Part shown: in pieces, positions 52,247 through 61,214 of the stretch
Layout: every line of letters begins with the position of its first letter
Numbering within the stretch: the stretch's first letter is position 1
Assembly (NCBI GenBank): GCA_028820655.1
Contig: JAPPIK010000025.1
Span: forward strand, 62,001 to 126,000
Origin: Candidatus Poribacteria bacterium
Lineage (GTDB): Bacteria > Poribacteria > WGA-4E > JAJDTR01
Direction: 5' to 3'
DNA length: 64,000 bases
Notes under the pieces: model-generated
What the model saw: only the letters and a program-made list of their open reading frames with translations
Database searches by the model: none
What the model was told of the DNA's origin: nothing
Translations under genes and position numbers: made by a program

Positions 52247-54187
52247 CTAAGCCGCACTCGGTGTGACGCCGCTATTAGACGTTGTCTGTTTGAGGATGTC
52301 GTCCTCCACTTTTGCCGTTTCAATCAGGTGTGCGCCATCCAACCCCTCGAGAACATCCGAATCGTTACTGGTGACAATCACTTGGTACTCCTCGGAAAGT
52401 TTAAGAATGAACTCAATCATCAACTGTTTGCGCGTATGATCCAGATGCAGCGTCGGATCGTCAAAGACAAAAAAGCCGGGGTTGCCCAACGTTTTCGAGA
52501 GCGCTATCTTTAGGGAAAGATATAGAATCACCTTTTCGCTGCCGCTGAGTAGCATCAAATTTCGGTCATTGCCGTCTATCTTCAGGGCAGGAAGCAGGTG
52601 TTGGCTCTTCAAGTCAATTTGCGCCGATTCAAAATGATTCATTTTATTCAGCAAACGTTGCAGTTCTGTCTCGGCCGGCTGGAGAACTTGGCGCTGCATA
52701 GCCTGAATTGTACGCTCAATGGCGTCGCATGTAAGTTCAAGATTCAGTCGTGTCCGAAGCGCTTGACTCGCCTCAACTTCTGAACGTTCAAGTTCCTCCA
52801 TTTTGTTAGTGATAACGGCTTCGTCCCTATTGAGTGCCGCCAACCGCTTCCGCAGTGCATCAATACTGTTCTTCGTCTGGCGTCTGCGTTCAACGACTTT
52901 CGCGTAACGGGTCGCGGCCGTTTCCGAGGCATTATTTCCGGTTGAATCGCCTGCCCGTAGGCTCTTGAGTTTGGCGCTTACGGTATTGAATTCGACCTGA
53001 ATCTCCCCGTGCCGACTCTCAATGCGCTCCAGAGCTTGGACTTTACTTTGCAAGACTTGATGACGTTGATTCAGCTTTTGTAAAGACGATAGGTTAACCG
53101 AGTTTCCGTCTAGTTGATTCTGTTTTTCGGCTAAGCGCTTTTCGTATTTGTCCTTTTCGGTGCGTTTTTCCTCTAGTAGTTCCTTGATAATCATCTCGTG
53201 GACCGGCTGGTGGCACGTTGGACAATGCCCTTGATCGTCTTCAAGTAACCGATGCAAAGTCTGGCATGTCTCCGCCAACATTTCACATTGGTTCCGGAGG
53301 CTACCGATTTCCTGAATCAACTTCTCGCGCTGCTTTTCAAGCTGCCGGGTATCACTAATTGCCGCTTCCACCGTTTCAATCGTACGTCGAATGTGTTCGA
53401 TGTCGTTAAAGCCGGCGATGTTTGATGCTCGCTCCGCTGCGTATGTGTCCATCTGTTTTTGCAGACGCGCACATTCCTCCGTCAATTCATAGACAAGTGC
53501 CTCGTCGCCGCTCGCAGTGTTGTAACTGGACAAGAGTTCGAATTCTTTTTCCAACTCAACGACTTGGTTCTGTATACGCTCTATTTCCGCTCGGTGAGTC
53601 TTCACCGTTGCGCGTTGCAGTTTGCGCCGATGTTCTTGAATCCGGTTTTCTTCACGCTTCGCGATGCGCCTTGCTTCAATGAAACGCTCCCGCAAGCTAA
53701 TGAGCCGATCTATACCTAGCAGTTGGTACAAAATTTCGCGCCGATGAGTCGGCTGTCGAGCCAAGAACTCAAAAATCTCCCCTTCGCGCAAAAAAGTCGC
53801 TGCAGCCAAGTGATAATAGTTGAAATCAAACTTCCTCTCCAAATCCTCGTCCGCCACACGATTTCCACTAAAGATTTTCCGCCAACCATCTCCTTCCCTA
53901 CAGCGAAGTTCTACTTCACCTTGAGTGGAGCGGAACAATTGATAGCTATTTCCATCATCGCAAAAGCCAACCCCGACGGCTCCACTGTTTGTTCCCCCCT
54001 GCGTTAGCGCCCCCATGGCAACCTTAGGGACGATTGGCTTTCCCGTCAAAGTGAAAAATATTGCGTTAACGAGCGTACTCTTTCCACTGAAATTCGGTCC
54101 GAAGATAAGGTTTATGCCTTCACCAAGTTCAAAATCTCTTCGATTGAAGCAGCCAAAGGATTTGAGGAGAATCTTTTCTAACCGCAT
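52247..54187 (-). CDS. Rad50/SbcC-like SMC ATPase with zinc hook
   Basis: 646 aa from ATG 54187 (three bases after the small upstream gene stops; 54205 is an alternative). The N-terminal ATPase half has FGPNFSGKSTLVNAIFFTLTG (Walker A in shorter form GPNFSGKST). Coiled coils with a central CPTCHQPV zinc hook follow, and the C-terminal half has LLSGSEKVILYLSLKIAL (signature) and FFVFDDPTLHLDH (Walker B). It is shorter than SbcC or Rad50 (about 900-1000 residues), so the coils are short. No Mre11/SbcD nuclease gene is adjacent. Role in DNA ends or phage defence is inference. Confidence 0.82.
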   Translation of the reverse strand: MRLEKILLKSFGCFNRRDFELGEGINLIFGPNFSGKSTLVNAIFFTLTGKPIVPKVAMGALTQGGTNSGAVGVGFCDDGNSYQLFRSTQGEVELRCREGDGWRKIFSGNRVADEDLERKFDFNYYHLAAATFLREGEIFEFLARQPTHRREILYQLLGIDRLISLRERFIEARRIAKREENRIQEHRRKLQRATVKTHRAEIERIQNQVVELEKEFELLSSYNTASGDEALVYELTEECARLQKQMDTYAAERASNIAGFNDIEHIRRTIETVEAAISDTRQLEKQREKLIQEIGSLRNQCEMLAETCQTLHRLLEDDQGHCPTCHQPVHEMIIKELLEEKRTEKDKYEKRLAEKQNQLDGNSVNLSSLQKLNQRHQVLQSKVQALERIESRHGEIQVEFNTVSAKLKSLRAGDSTGNNASETAATRYAKVVERRRQTKNSIDALRKRLAALNRDEAVITNKMEELERSEVEASQALRTRLNLELTCDAIERTIQAMQRQVLQPAETELQRLLNKMNHFESAQIDLKSQHLLPALKIDGNDRNLMLLSGSEKVILYLSLKIALSKTLGNPGFFVFDDPTLHLDHTRKQLMIEFILKLSEEYQVIVTSNDSDVLEGLDGAHLIETAKVEDDILKQTTSNSGVTPSAA

Positions 54188-54189
54188 AT

Positions 54190-54390
54190 CTACTGGCGCT
54201 GGCAAATCGCTTCAAAAAGCTTCTGGGGAGTTACCCCATCTCCGGTCCGGACAATCGCGAGGTGAAATACGCGGAGAATCGCATCAATGTCCGCAGGCTC
54301 AAGAGAAGCATACTTGTCTGTCGATTGTGAGAGTTCCTCAACCTCGCGTTGAAAGACTTCAACCAATTCGGTTTCGACCGTGGAAGGCAT
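54190..54390 (-). CDS. 66-aa partner ORF upstream of the Rad50-like gene
   Basis: MPSTVETELVEVFQREVEEL and on, ending TPQKLFEAICQRQ. The chain is acidic and helical. It stops 2 nt before the Rad50-like ATG, which suggests a shared transcript. I recognise no family. It might be a small regulatory subunit; a spurious ORF cannot be excluded because no strong ribosome site is visible. Confidence 0.45.
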   Translation of the reverse strand: MPSTVETELVEVFQREVEELSQSTDKYASLEPADIDAILRVFHLAIVRTGDGVTPQKLFEAICQRQ

Positions 54391-54530
54391 GTGATTTTAC
54401 CGTTGTACCAGAGTCCGGAAATGTCCGCTCGTGCCATGTCTGAAGTAATACCAATCATTATCTATACGCCGTGGCAGGATCGGTTGACTACCGAACCGGT
54501 ATTTCTTCAGTCTCGTAGGTGCGGTTGGAA

Positions 54531-54572
54531 TTGGATTTCTTTCCCACTCACTGTCCAATCGCTTGAAAGCAC
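54531..54572. repeat. Solo copy of the MITE-internal repeat
   Basis: GGATTTCTTTCCCACTCACT followed by GTCCAATCGCTTGAAAGC aligns with the unit inside both MITEs (GGATCTCTATCGCACTCGCT then ATCCACTCGCTTGATCCC). It lies in the spacer between the small Rad50 partner and the cytochrome-barrel gene, outside any MITE ends. Confidence 0.5.
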
Positions 54573-54617
54573 TTAGCAAAACATGTGCAAATATGAATGG
54601 TATTGGTTATGAATCAC

Positions 54618-55787
54618 TTAGAACCAGAAGTGCGACATTAGAATTATCTGATCGATACCCGCAAGTTGTCGGTCTTTCGTTTCTGGTGCCCGGTCCTTGT
54701 TTGCAATATTGCCCCAATAATACAACTCGAGTGTAGCATTGTCCGCGACGGTATATCGTGCGCTGGCGGAAAGGCGACGCGACTCGTCACCGTTTCGTTC
54801 CCGGTCGGAGTCAAATGCCTCGTAGCGTCCCGATACAATCAACTTGGGAATCACCCGGTATCTGGCACCGGCATAATATCCTAGCGACGAAACGCCCAAA
54901 TCGGCTAGTAGACTCTCACCATCGGCGAGACTGTTTCCGACATTAACCTCGGCTTCGATCGACAACCCGTTATGCACAGCCGTCAGGAACGCTCCCGCCA
55001 CCGTGTTTCGTTTGTCTCTTGGTTTGTCGACGAGATAGGAGACCCCGGCCCGTACCGGTCCGAAAGAACTACCTATCGTTGAGGTCCACGCTTTATGTTG
55101 ATTTAGGTCTGACCGAATTGCGCGACCACCGTTGAAGATAGCCGCATTGTAAAATACGTTTCCAGCAGAACCACCAACCTCAACCCCGACATCGCGTTTG
55201 TTCGAACCGAGATTGTAGCTTTGACGCACCAGTATGTTGTGATCCTTCTGCTTAATCCCAAACGGGATGCGGAATTGCCCCACTTTGACGTACAGATGAC
55301 CCGGGACCGCATCAATGGTTGCAAACGCATTCAGAGTCGATCCCATGTTATTCGACAGGGTCATTCTGACCTTCTCGGATGCCTGCGCGTTAAGTGTCAA
55401 TTCGCCTTGCATCATGTAAAAACTGTCGATGGCTGAATGACAGGAGCCGCAACTAGCCCTCGCACGATCCGAGTGATCTACATCATTCGTCTTGATATAT
55501 GCGGTGCGAATGTCTACCGCGGTCGTGAGTCTCTTGGTTACCGCTTCGACTTCCGCCATGATTGCTTCCGCATCGAAGTCTTCCGGGAATTCAAAATAGT
55601 TATCCTCGAACACCTGACCGACTTCGTTACGCGGCCCGCCGCCCGCCGGATCAATGTGACAGAAGATACATTCTTTGTCCTCCTGTGCGGCAAACTCGGG
55701 TCTAGCATCCGAATCTGTGACAACGAAAGTGATTAATAGCAACGTACTTAGGACATACAGCCAGAAAGATCGCAAATTAGATTTCAA
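54618..55787 (-). CDS. Diheme c-type cytochrome fused to an outer-membrane beta-barrel
   Basis: 389 aa. A signal peptide (hydrophobic 9-23) is followed by two heme-binding motifs, CIFCH (C40, C43, H44) and CGSCH (C113, C116, H117). PAGGGPRNEVGQ lies between them. From about residue 125 the sequence alternates polar and aromatic or hydrophobic residues in beta-strand style (ELTLNAQ, HLYVKVGQFRIPFGI, NVFYNAAIFNGG, LSIEAEVNVGNS, YYAGARYRVIPKLIVSGRYEAF, NATLELYYWG) and ends in HFWF, with the terminal Phe typical of outer-membrane proteins. This joins an electron carrier and a pore in one chain, as in Cyc2 (which has one heme). Direct electron passage across the outer membrane is inference. Confidence 0.78.
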   Translation of the reverse strand: MKSNLRSFWLYVLSTLLLITFVVTDSDARPEFAAQEDKECIFCHIDPAGGGPRNEVGQVFEDNYFEFPEDFDAEAIMAEVEAVTKRLTTAVDIRTAYIKTNDVDHSDRARASCGSCHSAIDSFYMMQGELTLNAQASEKVRMTLSNNMGSTLNAFATIDAVPGHLYVKVGQFRIPFGIKQKDHNILVRQSYNLGSNKRDVGVEVGGSAGNVFYNAAIFNGGRAIRSDLNQHKAWTSTIGSSFGPVRAGVSYLVDKPRDKRNTVAGAFLTAVHNGLSIEAEVNVGNSLADGESLLADLGVSSLGYYAGARYRVIPKLIVSGRYEAFDSDRERNGDESRRLSASARYTVADNATLELYYWGNIANKDRAPETKDRQLAGIDQIILMSHFWF

Positions 55788-56159
55788 TCGATTACACCGC
55801 TTTCAAAAATCAAACTTCAGTGAGAGGAAAGAAGGAGAGCGAGAGATTCGTTCAACCAAGTGTTTCGCCAAACTCATTATACCATTAGGTATTTGAAGGA
55901 TTCAAGAGGTATCATGACGGTTAGAGTCAATGACTAAACCGTGCCGACGAAGTCAATTATGCTCAAGCTGCAGAACGGGCTATCACCTAAGCTACCCCGT
56001 ATGTCCGCGCTCAAATGTAACGGATCTTGGTACATCAGAAATGAATTGATTGAGTGCTACACTCCTGCTATAATGTGGTGGCAAATCTTCTCTATGTACA
56101 GTGTCCTCTATCGTGACCGGCACTGCCGCTACATTTACATAGCAGGTGGACGGACGTTA
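55788..56159. other. Divergent intergenic region with promoter
   Basis: 372 bases between the cytochrome-barrel gene and the PhyH gene. The only clear element is the promoter at 56046-56074; otherwise nothing is recognised. An upstream in-frame extension of the PhyH ORF runs through it but has no family similarity. Confidence 0.5.
56046..56074 (+). promoter_or_regulatory. Sigma-70-type promoter for the PhyH gene
   Basis: TTGATT at 56046-56051, exactly 17 bases, then a perfect TATAAT at 56069-56074. Start of transcription near 56081, about 80 nt before ATG 56160. This also argues that translation begins at 56160 and not further upstream. Confidence 0.7.
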
Positions 56160-56999
56160 ATGGGTACCGACTATAGCGAACACATCGAATTCTACAAAAA
56201 GAACGGATACACCGTGTTTCCCGGTCTCTTCGGCGAAGCCGAGATGAACGCTTGGCGCGATAGACACGCGCAATTGTACGCGGAATTCGACAAAAGGACG
56301 TGGTTTGGAAACATGCTGGAATACGCTCCGAAGCTCATGTGGCCCGCGGTGTCGCATCCAACTATCGTAGGTTTTGCGGAGTTGGTGATGGGGCCGTTCG
56401 TGCAACTTGACAATTTGACGCTTTCTGTCTTTTACCCCGTACCTAAAGCGGACGTTGAAGGAAAGGTTTCCGGCTGGCACAGAGATCGATGGGGCCAAGT
56501 CCCTCGTAGTAGCACGTATGAAAGACCTAATGCGATTAACGCCATCTCATACCTTCAGGAACTTACCGATGATATTGGACCATTGCGCGTCATTCCCGGT
56601 TCGCACCGCCGTTCTCTCACCATTCACCCCGACGACAGATCGAAGCCGCATCCTGACGAGATGGTCATAAAAATGAAGCCCGGCGATGTCGTCATAACAC
56701 ACGTAAATCTTGTGCATTCGGGAACGCCGAACACCTCGACATCCGGCGAACTGCGATATTTTTTTAGTATCTTTTACAATCTCACATGGCTGAAACACAC
56801 CGATAACCACAGCGGGCCGCTCACCCGGCAACTTCTCGATGAGGCTCGTGAACGAAATGACCACCGATCCATGCGGCTACTTGGAGAGGACGAGCAACTT
56901 CAGTTACGATGTAATTCCGGCTTCCTGACTCCCGACGAAGAACGCTGGGCAGAATGGGCGGCTGCGGATAAGGAAGCTATACGAGAGGTAGAGTCCTAG
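56160..56999 (+). CDS. Phytanoyl-CoA dioxygenase (PhyH) family oxygenase
   Basis: 279 aa from ATG 56160, supported by the promoter upstream. The start of the family is FYKKNGYTVFPGLF. The iron site is H107 and D109 in WHRDRWG and H186 in HVNLVHSGTPN; R199 in GELRY binds 2-oxoglutarate. The double-stranded helix fold is complete. PhyH relatives hydroxylate small molecules or natural products with 2-oxoglutarate and Fe(II). No acyl-CoA context suggests a substrate. Such genes are strongly expanded in some sponge- and plankton-associated lineages. Confidence 0.87.
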   Translation: MGTDYSEHIEFYKKNGYTVFPGLFGEAEMNAWRDRHAQLYAEFDKRTWFGNMLEYAPKLMWPAVSHPTIVGFAELVMGPFVQLDNLTLSVFYPVPKADVEGKVSGWHRDRWGQVPRSSTYERPNAINAISYLQELTDDIGPLRVIPGSHRRSLTIHPDDRSKPHPDEMVIKMKPGDVVITHVNLVHSGTPNTSTSGELRYFFSIFYNLTWLKHTDNHSGPLTRQLLDEARERNDHRSMRLLGEDEQLQLRCNSGFLTPDEERWAEWAAADKEAIREVES

Positions 57000-57229
57000 T
57001 TACAGCGCTGAGACTTGAGAAACCTATATACAGTCGACAGAATCATGCGAACGGTGGTTCGAAATACTCGTTGAGGTCGAATTACGCGTGCTGATAGCAA
57101 CTCACTTTGGATTGCGATCAATCATCGGATTCCGTTGATTGCGATTGCAATAACCGATTCACCCGATCAACATTAAATCCATCTCCCAGGGTCGTTAGCA
57201 ATGGTTTCAAACAATAATTTGGATGGACG

Positions 57230-58099
57230 ATGACACAAGAAACAAAGAAAAATGAGATAGTACCCGTGGCGGAATATGAGGTTCTTGACCAAGTCGATGA
57301 TCGGGCAATCGTTGAAATGATGACAGGCCAGGCTATTGAGGACTACGTCTATTCATTCAAGCAAGGCGGGCGGACGGTTGAAGGATTGACACTGGCGGGA
57401 ATCAATGAAGCTGCCAACCGTAGAGGGGGAATTCAAATCGATAGCGTAGATTATGAGGAACGGGAGCATTCATGGCTTGCAATCGCAAAAGCCACCGACA
57501 CAGTGACCGGCTCTTCACGCTACGGAGCATATGAACAGGTAAAGGCCATCGGGAATCGTTCCGATCCGCACGCCTTCACGAAAGCAATTCACAAAGCGCA
57601 ACGCAACGCCATCAAGCAACTGCTTCCCGTGCATGTCATCAAAGAGGTACTTAGCTACTACCTGAATCGGCAGGCGCCCCCAACAAAGTCGCAAACGGAG
57701 GCGCCTCCCCCGCAGGACAAAATCTCCGACGCGCAAAAGGCCGCTTTCGCTCTCTCGTCAAAACTTAAAGGACGGTTCGGAAAACAGGGCATTCCGCAAT
57801 CCGATTTTTGGAGTTATGTAAGGCGGCGTTACGGGGTTGAATCTAGAAACGACATGACCGAACAGCAATGGACGCAACTCTCGGCGGAGTTGAAGGCGGC
57901 CGAAAAATCGAAAAAGTTGTTCAATCAGTTGTTAATCCGAATTCGCCAATTCGAGGCAGCGGTCGAAGCCAGCGAAGTTCCCGAGAGTCCCGAGTCGGTT
58001 GCGTCATCAAACGAAAAAGAGCCGATTCCCAGTGCCAGCGACGATAATGATTCTTCACCCGAAGCCGAATCCGGAACGGCACAGAATCCAGCAGTTTAA
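57230..58099 (+). CDS. Possible single-strand annealing / recombination protein
   Basis: 289 aa. The core (YSFKQGGRTVEGLTLAGINEAA, then ATDTVTGSSRYGAYEQ and DPHAFTKAIHKAQRNAIKQLLP) has the form of phage recombination proteins of the ERF/Rad52-Sak type. In those, a sheet strand precedes a K/R-rich helix with an AxxKAxRNAIrxxLP pattern. The C-terminal region (ISDAQKAAFALSSKLKG, YGVESRNDMTEQQWTQL) resembles the small helical domain often attached to such proteins, and the very end is acidic (Ser/Glu/Pro-rich). Alone here and not in a prophage. No recombinase motif can be checked without a search; the call is tentative. Confidence 0.45.
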   Translation: MTQETKKNEIVPVAEYEVLDQVDDRAIVEMMTGQAIEDYVYSFKQGGRTVEGLTLAGINEAANRRGGIQIDSVDYEEREHSWLAIAKATDTVTGSSRYGAYEQVKAIGNRSDPHAFTKAIHKAQRNAIKQLLPVHVIKEVLSYYLNRQAPPTKSQTEAPPPQDKISDAQKAAFALSSKLKGRFGKQGIPQSDFWSYVRRRYGVESRNDMTEQQWTQLSAELKAAEKSKKLFNQLLIRIRQFEAAVEASEVPESPESVASSNEKEPIPSASDDNDSSPEAESGTAQNPAV

Positions 58100-58293
58100 C
58101 AGCGGAGAACGATGGTTTTCCAATCAATATCGAACTGCCCCGTCCGGTCACATCGCGTGAATCACAGCGGCGACATAGTGTAGGCTAGATATGGCACGGG
58201 CAAGGGAAGGTACCGGAGGCAAGAGGCGTAAAATTTGCTTATCTGTTGATTTTTGGTCTTTTCAACGTCTCTGATTCTTTGCGCTTCGCATCG

Positions 58294-59145
58294 TCAATCC
58301 ATCTCGGAGCCGCCATCAATGTTTAAGGAGAGTCCGGTAATGTAATCGGACTGAGAAGAAGCGAGGAACGCCGCCAACCTGGCAACGTCCGAGGCTTCAG
58401 CCACCCGTCCCATAGGGATATTCCGCGCCCGCTCTTCGATAAACGCTTGTCGATGATTGCTGGTTCGCCAGGTTTCGGCTGATACATCCTCCGTTGACGT
58501 CGCTTCAAGAATGTAACCCACTCGTTCCGTGTCCACGGAACCAGGGCAGATCGCGTTGACGTTTATGTGATGCGGCGCGAGTTCCTGAGCGAGAGATTGC
58601 GTAAAGCCTCTCACACCGAACTTTGACGCGCAATACGCGGCAAATCGGGCGCGACCATGCTTACCGGACGTCGAGGACATGTTGATAATCTTGCCTCCCT
58701 TCCCCCTTTCAATCATGAAACGCGAGACGGCGCGACAACAAAGGAACGTCCCCTTTAAGTTTATGTTCTGCACCTCGTCCCAGACCGCTTCGTCCAACTC
58801 GACCACCGGAACACGATCCGGGCCTGGACGCGAGCCAGCGTTGTTTACCAAAATGTCGATACATCCAAACCGATCAAGTACCTGCCGTACCATGCCATCG
58901 ACCTGATTGGCGTCGGAGACATCTGTCAGAACGCGCATCGACCTGCGCCCCATCTCCTCAATTTCACGCACGACAGCAGACGCACCTCCCCAACGCGCCG
59001 GATCATGAGCATACGGATCGTTGACAATGTCCGTAATGATTACATCCGCTCCTTCTTGGGCAAGTCGATTGGCGATCGCGCGACCCATGCCGTGCTCGCC
59101 CCCGGCGCCCGTCACGATGGCAACTCGTCCGTTGAGGTTGTACAC
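58294..59145 (-). CDS. Short-chain dehydrogenase/reductase
   Basis: 283 aa if it starts at GTG 59145, right before NLNGRVAIVTGAGGEHGMG; a TTG at 59190 would add 15 residues. The Rossmann motif TGAGGEHGMGRA is slightly expanded. NNAG is at NILVNNAGSRPG-like DILVNNAGSRPG, catalytic Ser in MSSTSG, and YxxxK in AAYCASKFGV. The acidic residue after strand 2 (DIVNDPY) favours NAD. The end IDGGSEMD is typical. It follows a PhyH gene on the same strand, so the two may act in one catabolic or tailoring pathway. Confidence 0.88.
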   Translation of the reverse strand: MYNLNGRVAIVTGAGGEHGMGRAIANRLAQEGADVIITDIVNDPYAHDPARWGGASAVVREIEEMGRRSMRVLTDVSDANQVDGMVRQVLDRFGCIDILVNNAGSRPGPDRVPVVELDEAVWDEVQNINLKGTFLCCRAVSRFMIERGKGGKIINMSSTSGKHGRARFAAYCASKFGVRGFTQSLAQELAPHHINVNAICPGSVDTERVGYILEATSTEDVSAETWRTSNHRQAFIEERARNIPMGRVAEASDVARLAAFLASSQSDYITGLSLNIDGGSEMD

Positions 59146-59246
59146 CTTATCTCTGCTCTCCCGTTTTCGACCGGCCACGGAGCCATCCAAGCCGTGAATC
59201 TGCGCTCCAACATCCGTTATCCAGGAAACTGTCTCGGAAATTGAAG

Positions 59247-60275
59247 CTAATCGTATAGAATTGACTGGTCCAAAGCCGCAAGCAACTCTTCAGCCCGCTT
59301 GACCTTCTCGGGATTGCGGTCAAGCGCTATTATCCGTTGAAGCGTTGAAATCGCATCGGTATCGCCGTTCTCCGCCATCTCGAATGCCATGCGGTCACGT
59401 TTGTGAAGATATGCAAAATCATAGTCTACAATGTTCAAATCCCATTTCCGCCAGTAATATTTGAGGTCATCGGTAGGCCAGTCCGCGTAAACCTCCTCCC
59501 ACTCCTTCGGCGCGCGATATGGTGTAAGACTTCCGGGCGCGATGGGATCACTGACACGTTGGTACCGGACATCGATGGACTGACGTATTCGTTCACCTCT
59601 GCACGGTAGGCCCTTGTGTACGGACATGCTGTGAAAAAACAGGACGTCACCTTGCTTGAACGGACTGTTTACCCAATCATATTCGCGTTCTTCCGCAACG
59701 CCCAAGCCACCGGCTCCCAAAACGGGACGAATGTCTTGCGGTCCCTCTTTGTGTGATCCACGCGCAATCGCAAGACCACCCATTTCCGGAGGCACATCGC
59801 TGAACGGAATCCATGCGGTATAGGTATCCGGTGACCCTTGAATGGAGGTACTATCTTGATGTGCTCGTGTGGTAACCGCGTCGTGCTGCGGGAATATATT
59901 CCGGCCAATGATACTCGCATGTGACATTACGGGCTCGGCAAGCATCCTTTCCAGCATCGCCATGATGTTGGGATGGTGGGGAAGCGCATGGTATTCCGGA
60001 AGTTTGTTCATCCGGCTGAACACAGACAAGAACGCCGGCTCCGGATCCACACAAAATCCACTCTGGTCCGCGATGCCGTCTTCGAGCGGTCTATCGGATC
60101 TTACCCAACCGGCATCCCACGCGATTTTCAGAACTTTCATTCTGAGATTCTGCACCGGTTCGCAAGGCAACAACCCGCTTATGAACAGGTAACCGTCTCT
60201 CTCCATGCGTCTAGCGAGTTCGGGACCGTCCTCGGCGACATCATGGGAGTCCAAAAAAGGCTGCATAAGCGTCAC
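59247..60275 (-). CDS. Phytanoyl-CoA dioxygenase (PhyH) family oxygenase, second copy
   Basis: 342 aa. The iron ligands are H139 and D141 in RAHQDSTSIQG and H220 in MSVHKGLP; the 2-oxoglutarate arginine is in RIRQSIDVRY. The sequence is longer than the first PhyH protein and differs widely, so they are not recent duplicates. Insertion EREYDWVNSPFKQGDVLFFH is typical of the family. It begins 17 bases after the aldolase gene stops and ends 101 bases before the SDR, all on one strand, so it probably belongs to a catabolic operon. Confidence 0.87.
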   Translation of the reverse strand: MTLMQPFLDSHDVAEDGPELARRMERDGYLFISGLLPCEPVQNLRMKVLKIAWDAGWVRSDRPLEDGIADQSGFCVDPEPAFLSVFSRMNKLPEYHALPHHPNIMAMLERMLAEPVMSHASIIGRNIFPQHDAVTTRAHQDSTSIQGSPDTYTAWIPFSDVPPEMGGLAIARGSHKEGPQDIRPVLGAGGLGVAEEREYDWVNSPFKQGDVLFFHSMSVHKGLPCRGERIRQSIDVRYQRVSDPIAPGSLTPYRAPKEWEEVYADWPTDDLKYYWRKWDLNIVDYDFAYLHKRDRMAFEMAENGDTDAISTLQRIIALDRNPEKVKRAEELLAALDQSILYD

Positions 60276-60292
60276 TCCATATCGAAACTTTG

Positions 60293-61084
60293 TTAGGCTG
60301 TAGTATTATGGCGTTTAAACTTTTCGTTTTCCTCCGCGAATTTACACGTAAACAGGAAGGCATCGTTGCCGCAGGCTATCAACTGTACGCCCGCTTCCAA
60401 CCATCGCTTTCCGCTCGCATAGTCGTTGACGTAGCTCCCGAGCACTATTCCGTGCGCTTGCACTTTTGCGATTACCATCTCAATGCTTTCAACGATTCTC
60501 GGATGGTCTAGCTGACCCGAAATGCCCATTGATGTTGACAAGTCGTAGGGTCCAATGAATATCCCATCAAGGCCGCCAGCGGCTAGAATGCCGTCAATAT
60601 TCTCCACGCCTTTTACGGTTTCAATTTGCCCAATAAGGAAGATTTCTCGGTTAGCCTGCGCGATGTATTGGACGCCGTCCAGTTTTCGAAAATCACCAAA
60701 ATCGTCATGTCCCACGCCGAACGCGACACCTCTTGTCCCTTCGGGCGCGTACTTTGCGCTCTTTACAACCTTTTCTACATCTTCGGCAGATTCTACGCAA
60801 GGAATCATCACGCCTGAGGCACCCACATCAAGCGATCTCGAGATATAGTGCCGCTCGATCGCCGGCACTCGGACAATACTCGGCAGATTCGAACCGCGCG
60901 CCGCCCGAACGATGCTTCCTACAGTTTCCATCGTGAAGGCGGTGTGTTCCATATCGACAATGATATAATCCGCCCCGGCACTCGCAAGAATTGTCGCAAT
61001 CGATGGCACGGCAAACTGCATGACAAAGGTACCGACTAAAACCTCTCCGTTTTGTAAAGTTGACTTGATTTCGTTCGCTTTCAT
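60293..61084 (-). CDS. HpcH/HpaI-type aldolase
   Basis: 263 aa, class II pyruvate aldolase barrel. LVGTFVMQFAVPSIATILASAGADYIIVDMEHTAFT shows the divalent-metal and catalytic His/Asp setting. Further motifs are VRVPAIERHYISRSLDVGASGVMIPCVESAEDV, GQIETVKGVENIDGIL and IFIGPYDLSTSMG. Relatives cleave 2-keto-3-deoxy sugar acids or hydroxyl-keto aromatics to pyruvate and an aldehyde. It sits upstream of PhyH and SDR genes and downstream of a DapA/NanA-like lyase, so aldol steps dominate this cluster. Confidence 0.9.
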   Translation of the reverse strand: MKANEIKSTLQNGEVLVGTFVMQFAVPSIATILASAGADYIIVDMEHTAFTMETVGSIVRAARGSNLPSIVRVPAIERHYISRSLDVGASGVMIPCVESAEDVEKVVKSAKYAPEGTRGVAFGVGHDDFGDFRKLDGVQYIAQANREIFLIGQIETVKGVENIDGILAAGGLDGIFIGPYDLSTSMGISGQLDHPRIVESIEMVIAKVQAHGIVLGSYVNDYASGKRWLEAGVQLIACGNDAFLFTCKFAEENEKFKRHNTTA

Positions 61085-61214
61085 TTCAGTAAGGGATTGG
61101 TACTGACTGGAATCGTTTGTTAGCGTTCAATTCGGACACTGATTGCACCATTAAGGAACAGAGCGGGAAATGCTGAAAACCGGACTGTGACCGCGCCGAG
61201 AATGGGCAACTAAA

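Noticed and set aside
54397-54579. 60-aa minus-strand ORF before the cytochrome-barrel gene
   Set aside because: It is composed largely of the dispersed repeat at 54531-54572 and lacks a start context.
55941-56159. Upstream in-frame extension of the PhyH ORF
   Set aside because: A sigma-70 promoter (56046-56074) lies within it and the family similarity begins only after ATG 56160.
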